Positions 1-8,498 of a DNA stretch of 64,000 nt are shown piece by piece; the first letter of the stretch is position 1, and each line of letters opens with the position of its first letter. This DNA is from Photobacterium iliopiscarium (GTDB lineage: Bacteria; Pseudomonadota; Gammaproteobacteria; Enterobacterales; Vibrionaceae). Made by a program: the position numbers and the translations under genes. The notes under the pieces are model-generated. The model saw only the letters and a program-made list of their open reading frames with translations. It made no database searches and had not been told where the DNA came from. The stretch lies in NCBI RefSeq assembly GCF_003026395.1, contig NZ_PYOO01000007.1, forward strand, positions 1-64,000, given 5' to 3'.

Positions 1-481
1 ATTGATCTTCTTTATTGGCTTTACGGGCTATTTCTTCATTAAGACAACGCATAAACCAGCTAATACTGCCTAATCGTTGCTGCCATTCAGCCACTAAGTC
101 TGATAATGCTTGTTGTTTATCCGAGCTAATTTGCCCCTCTTTTAAAAAATCGACCGCGATAGGATGACCACTAAATAACTGTAACCAACGTGATATTACT
201 TCTTCTGGGGTTAATTTTTGTTGCTGCTCAATATCTATTTTTAGCACTAAATGATAATGGTTACTCATAACAGCATAAGCACACACGTCAATACAAAACA
301 CAGCGGCTAATTGTTTGATTTTATTTACTATCCAACCGCGACGATGTTGATAGTTTTTGCCATTATACGGATCATCCCCACACAGGTACGCACGGCGTAC
401 ACAGCGATTAATCACATGATAAAAAGGGGTAATTTGAGGCTCTATCAATTTTCGTCTTGAGATTGTCATTCGTTTCACCAT
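1..481 (-). CDS. REP-associated Y1 (IS200-like) transposase, 3' end outside window
   Basis: The frame runs without a stop from an ATG at 481 down to base 1, giving about 160 N-terminal residues; the C-terminus lies beyond the window. It opens MVKRMTISRRKLIEPQ and carries a DVCAYAVMSNHYHLVL segment, whose HxH pair is the metal-binding HUH motif of Y1 tyrosine transposases. Early residues FYHVINRCVRRAYL and the later SWFMRCLNEEIARKAN segment are typical of the REP-associated (RAYT) subgroup common in Vibrio, Shewanella and Photobacterium. These are usually single-copy domesticated genes linked to short repeats. Two near-identical repeats lie just upstream at 522-577. Family assignment is solid; activity is unknown. 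Confidence 0.8.
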   Translation of the reverse strand, partial: MVKRMTISRRKLIEPQITPFYHVINRCVRRAYLCGDDPYNGKNYQHRRGWIVNKIKQLAAVFCIDVCAYAVMSNHYHLVLKIDIEQQQKLTPEEVISRWLQLFSGHPIAVDFLKEGQISSDKQQALSDLVAEWQQRLGSISWFMRCLNEEIARKANKEDQ

Positions 482-521
482 AAGCAACTTGAAGCTTAAC
501 TATAGTAGCTCATAGTTGATG

Positions 522-577
522 TGCAATGTTATGGCTGTCCATTGTTTTCTATGCAAGGTTATGGCTGTCCATTGTTT
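522..577. repeat. Two 26-base direct repeats, 30-bp period, next to the RAYT gene
   Basis: Copies at 522-547 and 552-577 differ at a single base and share the core TTATGGCTGTCCATTGTTTT. Each holds a short imperfect dyad (CAATG / CATTG). They sit 40 bp upstream of the Y1 transposase start. RAYT enzymes act on short REP-like palindromes beside their own genes, so these may be its target sites; this is inference. Confidence 0.6.
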
Positions 578-779
578 TTTTGCGTTGCGTAAAACGCCCA
601 TATCATTGAAATATATTCACAAGCCTATGTTCTGTATTGAAAACGCTCCATAAAAGTTTTAGCTTATAGAAAAGCCTTTATTTTCAACACTCCCCTGATG
701 CGTATGCATTCAATAACGCTCACTATTCTGAGCCACATCATCGGTCGAAAAAGGTTAAACCATCAATTAGGCCAAAAAC

Positions 780-2660
780 ATGAATATAGATAATCCCAAT
801 AATGCTCCTTTCGGTACTTTACTTGGTTATGCCGCAGGGGGTATCGCTATTTATTCTTCTGATTACAGCACCATCGATGAAGATGAATATGCTGATGACT
901 CTGCAATGAGAAGTTATATTCATGGTGAATACATGGGGTATAAATGGCAATGTGTTGAATTTGCGCGTCGTTTTTTATACATCAACTATGGATTAGTCTT
1001 TACTGATGTAGGAATGGCGTATGAAATTTTCTCGTTACGGTTCTTACGCCAAGTGGTTAACGATAAAATTTTACCTTTATATGCTTTTGAAAATGGTTCA
1101 CGCCAAAAACCTGTTGTCGGATCATTATTAATTTGGCAAAAAGGGGGGGAATTTCAAGACACAGGCCACGTTGCAATTATTACTCATATTGAAGATGATA
1201 AAGTAATGATTGCCGAACAAAATGTGACTTTTGCCCCCTTACCATTAGGTCAACAATGGACACGTGAACTCACATTACATGTTGAAGATGGTGGTTACAC
1301 CATTGAAGATACCTTTGATGATACCGAAATTTTAGGTTGGATGGCTTACAATGCAGATGCAACTTATAGCCTACCCCAACCCTCTCCTGCCCCTGAATTA
1401 CTTAATATTCAAGCAGCTTGGCGATTAAATAGCAGTCAGTTTGAAACCAATTGGTTAGATAGTAATGATGAGCTAGAACAAACGTACTCACGCGTTAATG
1501 CCGACAAGTTACTCAATGATGATATCTACCGCTATTTCACTATTTCAGAAAGTGCAGAACAAGAGCTAGCTAAAGCAACCAATGAATTGCATCTGATGTA
1601 CTTACATGCAACAGATAAAGTACTGCAAGATGATAATTTATTAGCACTGTTTGATATTCCAGAAATCCTATGGCCACGGTTGCGTTTATCATGGCAAAAA
1701 CACCGCCATAGCATGCTAACAGGTCGTTTAGATTTCTGTATGGATGAAAAAGGCTTAAAGGTTTATGAATACAATGCTGACTCAGCTTCTTGCCATACTG
1801 AAGCCTGTTTAATCATTCAAAAGTGGGCAGAACAAGGTGGTGATATTACCGAAAATAGCCCAGCAGAAGATTTACTGAATGAACTTGCCAGTGTATGGAA
1901 ATACAGCCAGAAATATTCTTTCGTTCATATCATGCAAGACGATGATGATGAAGAAGATTATCACGCTTTATTCATGCAAAAAGCCCTTACTTTAGCAGGC
2001 ATTGAAAGCAAAATACTTAAAGGATTAGACGGTATTCATTGGAATCCAGCCGGCCAATTAATTGATGATAATGAACGTTTAATTGAATGCGTTTGGAAAA
2101 CATGGGCATGGGAAACAGCCATAGATCAAGTGCGTGAAGTTAGCTCTACCGAATATGCGGCAGTGCCGATTCATACTGGCTATCCAGATACAAAAGTACG
2201 TTTAATTGACGTGTTATTGCGCCCTGAAATCAAAGTATTTGAGCCACTATGGACGGTGATCCCAAGCAATAAAGCGATTCTGCCTGTATTGTGGTCATTA
2301 TTCCCTCATCATCATTACTTATTGGATACCGATTTTAGTATCACTGATGAACTCAGCCAAACAGGTTATGCGATTAAACCAATTGCAGGACGTTGTGGCA
2401 GTAATATCGATTTAGTCAGCCATAATGAATCTGTGTTAGATAAAACCGATGGTCAATTTAACGACCAGAAGGACATTTATCAGCAATTATGGTGTTTACC
2501 AAAAGTCGCTAATAAATATATTCAAGTCTGTACTTTTACTGTTGATGGTAATTACGGTGGTGTTTGTTTGCGTTCTGATAATTCATTGGTCATCAAAAAA
2601 GACAGTGATATTGAACCATTAATTGTTCTAGAAGATAATGCGTTTCTAAAAAATCTATAA
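780..2660 (+). CDS. gss: Bifunctional glutathionylspermidine synthetase/amidase
   Basis: 626 aa, close to the 619 aa of the E. coli enzyme. The N-terminal part (about 1-200) is a CHAP-type amidase: Cys58 in KWQCVEFARR and His130 in DTGHVAIITH match the E. coli catalytic Cys59/His131 pair. The remainder is the ATP-grasp synthetase with FCMDEKGLKVYEYNADSAS and later KPIAGRCGSNIDLV. The enzyme makes glutathionylspermidine from glutathione, spermidine and ATP, and also hydrolyses it, linking polyamine and thiol redox control in the cytosol. It stands alone and ends in a hairpin shared with the convergent heme receptor gene. The start ATG has only a weak Shine-Dalgarno sequence. Confidence 0.93.
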   Translation: MNIDNPNNAPFGTLLGYAAGGIAIYSSDYSTIDEDEYADDSAMRSYIHGEYMGYKWQCVEFARRFLYINYGLVFTDVGMAYEIFSLRFLRQVVNDKILPLYAFENGSRQKPVVGSLLIWQKGGEFQDTGHVAIITHIEDDKVMIAEQNVTFAPLPLGQQWTRELTLHVEDGGYTIEDTFDDTEILGWMAYNADATYSLPQPSPAPELLNIQAAWRLNSSQFETNWLDSNDELEQTYSRVNADKLLNDDIYRYFTISESAEQELAKATNELHLMYLHATDKVLQDDNLLALFDIPEILWPRLRLSWQKHRHSMLTGRLDFCMDEKGLKVYEYNADSASCHTEACLIIQKWAEQGGDITENSPAEDLLNELASVWKYSQKYSFVHIMQDDDDEEDYHALFMQKALTLAGIESKILKGLDGIHWNPAGQLIDDNERLIECVWKTWAWETAIDQVREVSSTEYAAVPIHTGYPDTKVRLIDVLLRPEIKVFEPLWTVIPSNKAILPVLWSLFPHHHYLLDTDFSITDELSQTGYAIKPIAGRCGSNIDLVSHNESVLDKTDGQFNDQKDIYQQLWCLPKVANKYIQVCTFTVDGNYGGVCLRSDNSLVIKKDSDIEPLIVLEDNAFLKNL

Positions 2661-2682
2661 CGCTTTAATTATTTAAATCAAA

Positions 2683-2735
2683 AAAGCCGTGTTAATGATC
2701 TTTATATTAAAAAGATCCTAACACGGCTTTATTTT
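2683..2735. terminator. Bidirectional terminator between gss and the heme receptor
   Basis: The arms AAAGCCGTGTTA and TAACACGGCTTT pair perfectly across a partly self-paired loop (GATCTTT/AAAGATC) and are followed by T-rich sequence on both strands. It lies between two convergent genes. Confidence 0.85.
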
Positions 2736-2759
2736 TACTGTTTTTTAGCCGATAAAAGT

Positions 2760-4895
2760 TTAGAAATCGTAGTTAAGATTGATACCAAAGTTACGTCCAG
2801 GTTGACTACGACGATCAATTCCATCTGTCGTTTGGTTCGTACCAGCCAAATCTTGATACTGCCAATATTCTTTATCTAATGCATTAAACAGTCCCGCACG
2901 CACTGTCATGTTTTTTACTGGGTGGTAATACGTCGTTAAATCAACCACGGTGTAGCCAGCAACATTCAGATTACTTTTATCTTGCCAATTATCTTTCGCT
3001 GCAACCATCTTAACATCTAAGGCCGTTCCCCACGCTTCATTAGGGGCATCATAACCGACACCAACCACTGAGGTTAACGGTGCGATCGTATCAAGTGTTT
3101 TACCTGTTTGTTTATCTTCACCATCAATGTATGCAACAGATACTTTTGCGTAAGTCCCCATTGGCGCATTAATAATTTCATCTAACCACACGTTCACCGA
3201 TAGTTCTGCACCGTAAATACGGGCTTTATCTATATTTTCATTGGTCGTAATATCGATATTATTAGAGTTTGTTGTCACTTTCTGAATAAAATTAGAATAA
3301 TCATTATAGTAAACAGATGCCGTTACATTACCGATACGATTTTCTGCACGTAATCCTAACTCATAAGAATTACTTTCTTCAGGTTTAAGATTAGGGTTTG
3401 ATTTAATAATGTACCCATGCGCAATATTATTTTTATCGTAATACATTTCATACAGTGTCGGCGCTCTGAACCCTTGACTGTATTGAGCATAAGTACTGAA
3501 ATTATCGTTCCAATGGTATACCGCACCTAAACGGGCAGTAAACGCTTCACTTTTATGATCTTCCAAACCAGAATTTGAATCAGGCTTAGCTTCAAATTCA
3601 TCATAACGTGCGCCAGCTGTTACCACGGCTTTATCATTAAGCATGAAGATCTGATCTTGAATAAACACGCCACGTTTTTCAGATTTCGCCTTAGGCACTT
3701 CCGTCGGCCCAGGCTTAGAAGTGCCATTATCTACATTATAATCAATGTAATTTAAATCAAACTCATCATTGACGATCGTCGCACCGTAAGTCAGTTTGTG
3801 GCGTGATTGCGTCAACTCAATGGCTTTAGCAAACTGAATATCAAATTGCTTACTGGTATCTTCCCCTTCACGATAACGGTTACGATTACCAAACATATCG
3901 GTATGATCATAATTATCATGTTGGCTATGTTGTTGTTGCCAATTGACTTGCCATTTTAATGAGTCAAACACGGCATTATTCGCTAGCCATTCATGCTCAA
4001 AACCAAATCGTTTACGATTATCCTCATCGACACCGCGTGTTTTAGTATAAGTAAACCCAGGCATAACGCTATAACCATCACGAGACAAAATATCGCCATT
4101 AGCACTACGCGTATAATACTCACCCGTAAACCCAATACGGTTAGCGTTGTTTATCTGATAGAACGCTTTGGCTAACACGTTGTGCGATTCAATATTCAAC
4201 GGATCAGCTGACTTACGCGTTACCCCTTTGCTGTTATCATGAGTATCATAAGCATCGGTCTCATGGCCATTACGATAGGTGTAGATGATCATTGTCTCTA
4301 AATCACCTATTTGCTTAGCCGCTTCAACACCTAGCTTATATTGATCATCAGCACTTGCGTAACCACTCTTTAAACCAACATGTGATGATTCACCGTTTAA
4401 TAAGTCTTCAGGATTTTTAGTGCGCATGATCACAGTGCCACCCAAAGCATCACTACCATATAAGGTTGATGTAGGTCCTTTATTCACTTCAATTGCTTTG
4501 AGCGTATCAATCTCATAGTTATTGCTATTCTTACGCATTGCATCAGCGCCAGGATTATAAGATGCTGGCTGTTCAACCCCATCAACTAACACTTTAACGC
4601 GACTACCTTTCATGCCTCGAATGGTAATATCTTCCATACCAAATCGACCATTACCATTAACCGACACTCCGGGTTCATATTTCAATGCTTGCTTTACATC
4701 TGTGGCTAAATTTTTATTCATTTGCTCAGAGGTAACTTTAGCCACAGAGGCAGGTATATTTTTTATCGACTCTTCTGTTCGAGTTCCTGAAACAACAATT
4801 TCATCAAATTGAGAAACGCTATCTTGCGCAAAAAGTGATGGTGAAGAAAATGCCATAATGAGAGAGCTAGCGATAAGTGTCAGTTGTTTGTTCAT
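2760..4895 (-). CDS. hutA: TonB-dependent heme/hemoglobin receptor (HutA-type)
   Basis: Outer-membrane heme receptor of about 711 aa. I place the start at the ATG at 4895 (MNKQLTLIASS), not the TTG 18 bases upstream, because AGGGA sits 5 bases before it and it begins a clean signal peptide cut after SLFA-Q. Then come a TonB-box-like FDEIVVSGT, a plug domain (IRGMKGSRVKVLVDG, GSDALGGTV) and a 22-strand-type barrel with the FRAP (GFRAPTLYEMYY) and NPNL (NPNLKPEES) motifs of heme receptors, ending in the expected C-terminal Phe. A strong Fur site lies upstream at 4956-4970. It would supply periplasmic heme to the HutBCD system encoded at 57-60 kb. The name HutA is by family; other heme receptor paralogues are possible. 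Confidence 0.85.
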   Translation of the reverse strand: MNKQLTLIASSLIMAFSSPSLFAQDSVSQFDEIVVSGTRTEESIKNIPASVAKVTSEQMNKNLATDVKQALKYEPGVSVNGNGRFGMEDITIRGMKGSRVKVLVDGVEQPASYNPGADAMRKNSNNYEIDTLKAIEVNKGPTSTLYGSDALGGTVIMRTKNPEDLLNGESSHVGLKSGYASADDQYKLGVEAAKQIGDLETMIIYTYRNGHETDAYDTHDNSKGVTRKSADPLNIESHNVLAKAFYQINNANRIGFTGEYYTRSANGDILSRDGYSVMPGFTYTKTRGVDEDNRKRFGFEHEWLANNAVFDSLKWQVNWQQQHSQHDNYDHTDMFGNRNRYREGEDTSKQFDIQFAKAIELTQSRHKLTYGATIVNDEFDLNYIDYNVDNGTSKPGPTEVPKAKSEKRGVFIQDQIFMLNDKAVVTAGARYDEFEAKPDSNSGLEDHKSEAFTARLGAVYHWNDNFSTYAQYSQGFRAPTLYEMYYDKNNIAHGYIIKSNPNLKPEESNSYELGLRAENRIGNVTASVYYNDYSNFIQKVTTNSNNIDITTNENIDKARIYGAELSVNVWLDEIINAPMGTYAKVSVAYIDGEDKQTGKTLDTIAPLTSVVGVGYDAPNEAWGTALDVKMVAAKDNWQDKSNLNVAGYTVVDLTTYYHPVKNMTVRAGLFNALDKEYWQYQDLAGTNQTTDGIDRRSQPGRNFGINLNYDF

Positions 4896-5218
4896 AATTC
4901 CCTGCTTTAACAATAATCCAACAATATAGTTCGCCGATGATTATACATATACGAATGAGAATTACTATCATTATCGTGTGTATTTACGTGCTTGCGATCT
5001 CATTATTATTTTTTATAAATAAGCCGTTGTTTAAGGAGATAAAAAACACGTTAAACGCTGGTATAATAATCAATAATTACCTTAACCAATAAAAAAAAGT
5101 CCATTACGTTTAATGTGCTTGCATGTACTTGTTTTGATTGTTAGTATGCGCGCTCGTTTTACGATGCTAAGTAAGGTCGCATTACTTAGTAAATTTATTA
5201 AATCAAAGAGTATTGATT
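4896..5218. other. Intergenic region between the divergent heme receptor and rplY
   Basis: 323 bp, very AT-rich. Apart from the Fur box I see no small ORF with a ribosome-binding site; the part near 5100-5200 should hold the rplY promoter. Confidence 0.5.
4956..4970 (-). promoter_or_regulatory. Fur box upstream of the heme receptor gene
   Basis: Read on the minus strand, TGATAGTAATTCTCA matches the 7-1-7 Fur consensus TGATAATnATTATCA at 12 of 14 specified bases and lies about 60 bp before the start codon. The flanking bases extend the GATAATGATA pattern. Confidence 0.75.
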
Positions 5219-5497
5219 ATGAAATTTAATGCAATTGTACGTACAGACCTTGGTAAAGGTGCGAGCCGCCGCCTTCGTCTTACTGAGCACTTCCCAGCAA
5301 TCGTTTACGGTGGCGAAGCTGCACCAGTAGCTATCGCTCTTAAGCACAGTGATGTTATCAACCAAATGGATAAGCCTGAGTTCTACGAAGGTTTTGTTCT
5401 TGTAATCGATGGCCAGGAAGTTAAGGTTAAGCCTCAAGACATCCAACGTCACGTGTACAAGCCAAAGGTTGAGCACATGGACTTTAAACGCATCTAA
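5219..5497 (+). CDS. rplY: 50S ribosomal protein L25, short form
   Basis: 92 aa, the size of the short gammaproteobacterial L25 without the CTC C-terminal domain. [20 protein letters not shown] is the conserved N-terminus, and the [22 protein letters not shown] tail carries the 5S rRNA-binding family signature. The ATG at 5219 (after AAAGAG) is chosen over an in-frame TTG six bases earlier. Codon use is strongly biased (GGT, CGT, AAG), as expected for a ribosomal gene. A rho-independent terminator follows directly, so it is monocistronic. Confidence 0.96.
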   Translation: MKFNAIVRTDLGKGASRRLRLTEHFPAIVYGGEAAPVAIALKHSDVINQMDKPEFYEGFVLVIDGQEVKVKPQDIQRHVYKPKVEHMDFKRI

Positions 5498-5519
5498 TTG
5501 CGGGTTCATAAAACTCTTC

Positions 5520-5548
5520 AAAAAAGCACTCTTCGGAGTGCTTTTTTT
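5520..5548 (+). terminator. rplY terminator
   Basis: The perfect stem AAAAAGCACTC-TTCG-GAGTGCTTTTT with a UUCG tetraloop and a T tract lies 22 bp past the rplY stop. Its T tract overlaps the stop end of the convergent DUF1289 gene, so it may serve both. Confidence 0.93.
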
Positions 5549-5822
5549 ATGACTGCGATTTATGAATATCGTCAAAAATGAATTGTTGCTGTGGTGACGG
5601 AGCGCTACTCTCTTGATCAGCGGTATACCGCTGACGACGCATAATACGTAAATAGCGCTGTCGACATAACTTTATGACATTAATTTTTTGATCTGCCGTC
5701 ATCTGCTGCCAATGAAAACGTTCGTCCCGACTTCGATAACATCCTTTACAATAACCTCGATTATTGACCTGACAACAGCCAATACAAGGGCTTGGCACAT
5801 CAAAAAAATCAAGTTGCTCCAT
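5547..5822 (-). CDS. DUF1289 family small cysteine-rich protein
   Basis: 91 aa. The N-terminus has the DUF1289 pattern SPCIGCCQVNNRGYCKGC followed by RSRDERFHW, i.e. C-x2-C near residues 13-17 and C-x2-C near 26-29, then the conserved E..W. Four clustered cysteines suggest a zinc or Fe-S site, but the function of the family is unknown. The C-terminal 35 residues are polar and unconserved. Convergent with rplY. Confidence 0.75.
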   Translation of the reverse strand: MEQLDFFDVPSPCIGCCQVNNRGYCKGCYRSRDERFHWQQMTADQKINVIKLCRQRYLRIMRRQRYTADQESSAPSPQQQFIFDDIHKSQS

Positions 5823-5910
5823 GTTACTTCACTCTTAATGATTTTAGTTTCCTTCTTTGATCATAAACCATTCTCGCCTACCCGTACTTAAATCCTACAT
5901 AGAGTCAAAC

Positions 5911-5938
5911 AATACAATTAATGTGACAATATTGTATT
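5911..5938. promoter_or_regulatory. Palindrome upstream of the 105-aa gene
   Basis: AATACAAT and ATTGTATT arms lie 12 bases apart, 150 bp upstream of the next start codon, in an AT-rich intergenic region. It could be an operator; no known consensus matches well. Confidence 0.3.
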
Positions 5939-6088
5939 TAATGTCATTATTAATTGTTATATTTGTGTGTTGATTTTTAGTCACTAATTCTGCTAAGGTT
6001 ATTAGCATTGTCACGGATAGATAATAATCTATCACTTAAAAATGCTTATTCATTGATTAGAAAATAAAGACATTAACTGGAGGGAACC

Positions 6089-6406
6089 ATGGATTTTTTC
6101 GTACCATTGGCTAAAAATGTTGATCAAGCACAATCTGTTTATTCATCAATTGCAGAACATGTATCAGCACCAAAACCAACGAATGATAAACGTATTCAAA
6201 AATTAGTCTGGACTCACGAAGGCGTTGAATGTATTGGTGAAATAGGAAAATTACCTCCTGAGGTTTTCCGTGCTAATGACGAAATTTTAGCGATTTTTGA
6301 ATGTGATCATGTTTATAAGATTTGTACTCAAAATCGTGGTGTTATTAATTTTGATCCTATCTTAGCAAGCAGTGATAATGTAAAACATGTCACTTACTTT
6401 GACTAA
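6089..6406 (+). CDS. Conserved hypothetical protein (105 aa)
   Basis: Starts MDFFVPLAKNVDQAQ with an excellent GGAGGG ribosome-binding site 6 bases before the ATG. No signal peptide, membrane segment or known motif. The middle (RIQKLVWTHEGVECIGEIG, then ILAIFECDHVYKICTQNRG) looks like a small beta-rich cytosolic domain. I recall similar short proteins only as hypotheticals in Vibrionaceae and cannot name a function. The strong RBS and long upstream region suggest a real, probably well expressed gene. Confidence 0.75.
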   Translation: MDFFVPLAKNVDQAQSVYSSIAEHVSAPKPTNDKRIQKLVWTHEGVECIGEIGKLPPEVFRANDEILAIFECDHVYKICTQNRGVINFDPILASSDNVKHVTYFD

Positions 6407-6424
6407 CCGTTTTTGGTCAAAATA

Positions 6425-6452
6425 AAGCGCGCTAAATATCATTAGCGCGCTC
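6425..6452. terminator. Hairpin between the 105-aa gene and the acyltransferase
   Basis: AGCGCGCTAA / TTAGCGCGCT inverted repeat with a six-base loop. The T-rich tail is on the minus-strand side, so it mainly ends the acyltransferase gene. Confidence 0.75.
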
Positions 6453-6467
6453 TAAATCATGTTGTAA

Positions 6468-8357
6468 TTACATCGGCTTTACTATTGTATTGGGAAATAC
6501 ATGCATTTTATTTAACTGCATCCCTATATATTTAGTTCCTGCACGAGTTGTATGACGTCGATCAGAATAGAAAATATTATTATCACTATCAATAACATCA
6601 CACTTATCGTTATGACACATAATCTTAGTCATATTAATAAAATGATAATTATATTTTGCTAAAACCGATTTTGATTCAAATAATTTATTTTGGAATACCC
6701 TGTTCTCTTTATTATTACTTGCGATATTTTTCGCAGCATAAGAACCAATATCTATTTTTTTACGATAAGCATTATAAACAAGTGTTGATACCTGAGTATC
6801 AAAAGACTTTCCACCAACTACATATATTTCTGCATTAGGATTTTTCTTTCTAATATTTTCAATTGATTTAAATATCCAATCCATATTTACATTTTGCCAA
6901 TACATAGCAAGAATAATCACATTTGCATCTTTTAACGCATTACCATCATCAACATGCTTTATGAATTTTTTACATTTATTCTGCCACATTGTACTGTTTT
7001 TGATTGTTGGCGACTGTAAATATGCGCTTTCTTGTTCATTTGGTGTTAAATAGAAGAATCCACAATCTGCTTCTACCACACGAGTAACTATTTCAACATT
7101 TTTAGTTAACTTCGCATCATAAAAAGCATTTAAGAAGTCACCCGCTTGCGAATCACCAATCACTAACACTTTATTTTTAATATGCGTAATAAAGTCTATT
7201 TTCTTATTCAGTTTTCGAATCCTACTCCACGTATAAGCACCATTATGATCAGTTTTCGTATTAGTCACAACAGCTTTAAATATTGATTTAGGGATATTAT
7301 AAAAGATATTTACATGTGATAAAACAATATATGATAGAAGCAACACAAACAAATAAGGAATAAAAATAGCTTTTAATTCAAACCGTTTCTTTTCAATCAA
7401 GGTATAACTTAAAAAGCCCAATAAAACAGAACTTGGAATACCAATTACAGCCCAATATTGAATATCTAAATAACGACCAAGAACAACAATAGGCCAATGC
7501 CATAAGTAAATAGAATAAGACCATAAGCCAATTTTTTGTATATATTTATTACTCGTAATTATACTATCTTGATTTGCAGCTAATATAACTAATGCAGCGC
7601 CAAAAACAGGTATAAAGGCTAAATATCCCGGCCACATGTCTGTTTTTGAAATAAAGAAATAACTGACAATGATAAAAAATAGCCCGCTATATTCAACATA
7701 TTTCTTTTTAGATGCCTGTATATTAATAGGATATATAAAGACTAACCCACCCATCATCATTTCCCAAGCTCTCGTCGGAAATAGATAATATGCAGGTGAA
7801 GGCCAATAATATGATGCATAAATACTAAATATAAAACCAAGCATGGTCATAATAACTAATATTTTTTTAATCACATTTAGCGAGAAGATTTTTTTTAGTA
7901 GAACTAATAAAATAGGATATAGTAAATAAAATTGCCATTCTACTGATAACGACCAAGTATGTAATAACCACTTAGTTTGAGATGATGTATCAAAATAACC
8001 AGATTCTTTCCAATATGTTATATTTGACATGAAATTAAGGCTACCCATAACATGTCGACCAAGTTGTTCAAACTTTAATGGTATTAATATAAAATAACAC
8101 AGTAATAAGACCGTTACACTCATAACGAGTAATGCAGGTACAATCCTAATAGCTCTAGCTTTATAAAAAGAAAGAATTGAGAAGTTATTATTATTTATTC
8201 CTCTAATGATAATACTTGTCATTAGAAAGCCAGATATTGCAAAAAAAACATCTACTCCAGCAAAGCCACCAGAGAGTAATGGAGTATTAAAATGAAAAAG
8301 AACAACTGCTATAACAGCAATTGCTCTTAAACCATTTATATCATGTCTAAATTTCAT
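6468..8357 (-). CDS. OafA/YrhL-type acyltransferase with C-terminal SGNH domain
   Basis: 629 aa. Residues 1-340 form the multi-pass acyltransferase-3 domain; RHDINGLRAIAVIAVVLFHF opens with the conserved R/H segment that begins TM1. The C-terminal third is an SGNH esterase-type domain with the nucleophile block VLVIGDSQAGDF and the Asp/His block DRRHTTRAGT. Such fusions O-acetylate O-antigen, capsule or other surface glycans. The ATG at 8357 (GGTGAT six bases upstream) is preferred over a TTG four codons earlier. The gene is visibly more AT-rich than its neighbours (ATA and TTA codons frequent) and has no glycan genes around it, suggesting lateral gain. The substrate is unknown. Confidence 0.87.
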   Translation of the reverse strand: MKFRHDINGLRAIAVIAVVLFHFNTPLLSGGFAGVDVFFAISGFLMTSIIIRGINNNNFSILSFYKARAIRIVPALLVMSVTVLLLCYFILIPLKFEQLGRHVMGSLNFMSNITYWKESGYFDTSSQTKWLLHTWSLSVEWQFYLLYPILLVLLKKIFSLNVIKKILVIMTMLGFIFSIYASYYWPSPAYYLFPTRAWEMMMGGLVFIYPINIQASKKKYVEYSGLFFIIVSYFFISKTDMWPGYLAFIPVFGAALVILAANQDSIITSNKYIQKIGLWSYSIYLWHWPIVVLGRYLDIQYWAVIGIPSSVLLGFLSYTLIEKKRFELKAIFIPYLFVLLLSYIVLSHVNIFYNIPKSIFKAVVTNTKTDHNGAYTWSRIRKLNKKIDFITHIKNKVLVIGDSQAGDFLNAFYDAKLTKNVEIVTRVVEADCGFFYLTPNEQESAYLQSPTIKNSTMWQNKCKKFIKHVDDGNALKDANVIILAMYWQNVNMDWIFKSIENIRKKNPNAEIYVVGGKSFDTQVSTLVYNAYRKKIDIGSYAAKNIASNNKENRVFQNKLFESKSVLAKYNYHFINMTKIMCHNDKCDVIDSDNNIFYSDRRHTTRAGTKYIGMQLNKMHVFPNTIVKPM

Positions 8358-8498
8358 AGTTATCACCAATTAAAAATCAAGGTGATTATATATGAACGTA
8401 ATACCATATAGTTTAAAAAAAAATAAATTATTATAAATAAACAATCAAAAATAGATTTAATGAATATATATCGCTCGATACATAATTATTATTATTTA

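Noticed and set aside
5198-5575. 125-codon minus-strand ORF over rplY
   Set aside because: It is the antisense shadow of the highly biased rplY gene, with no ribosome-binding site and no protein-like features.
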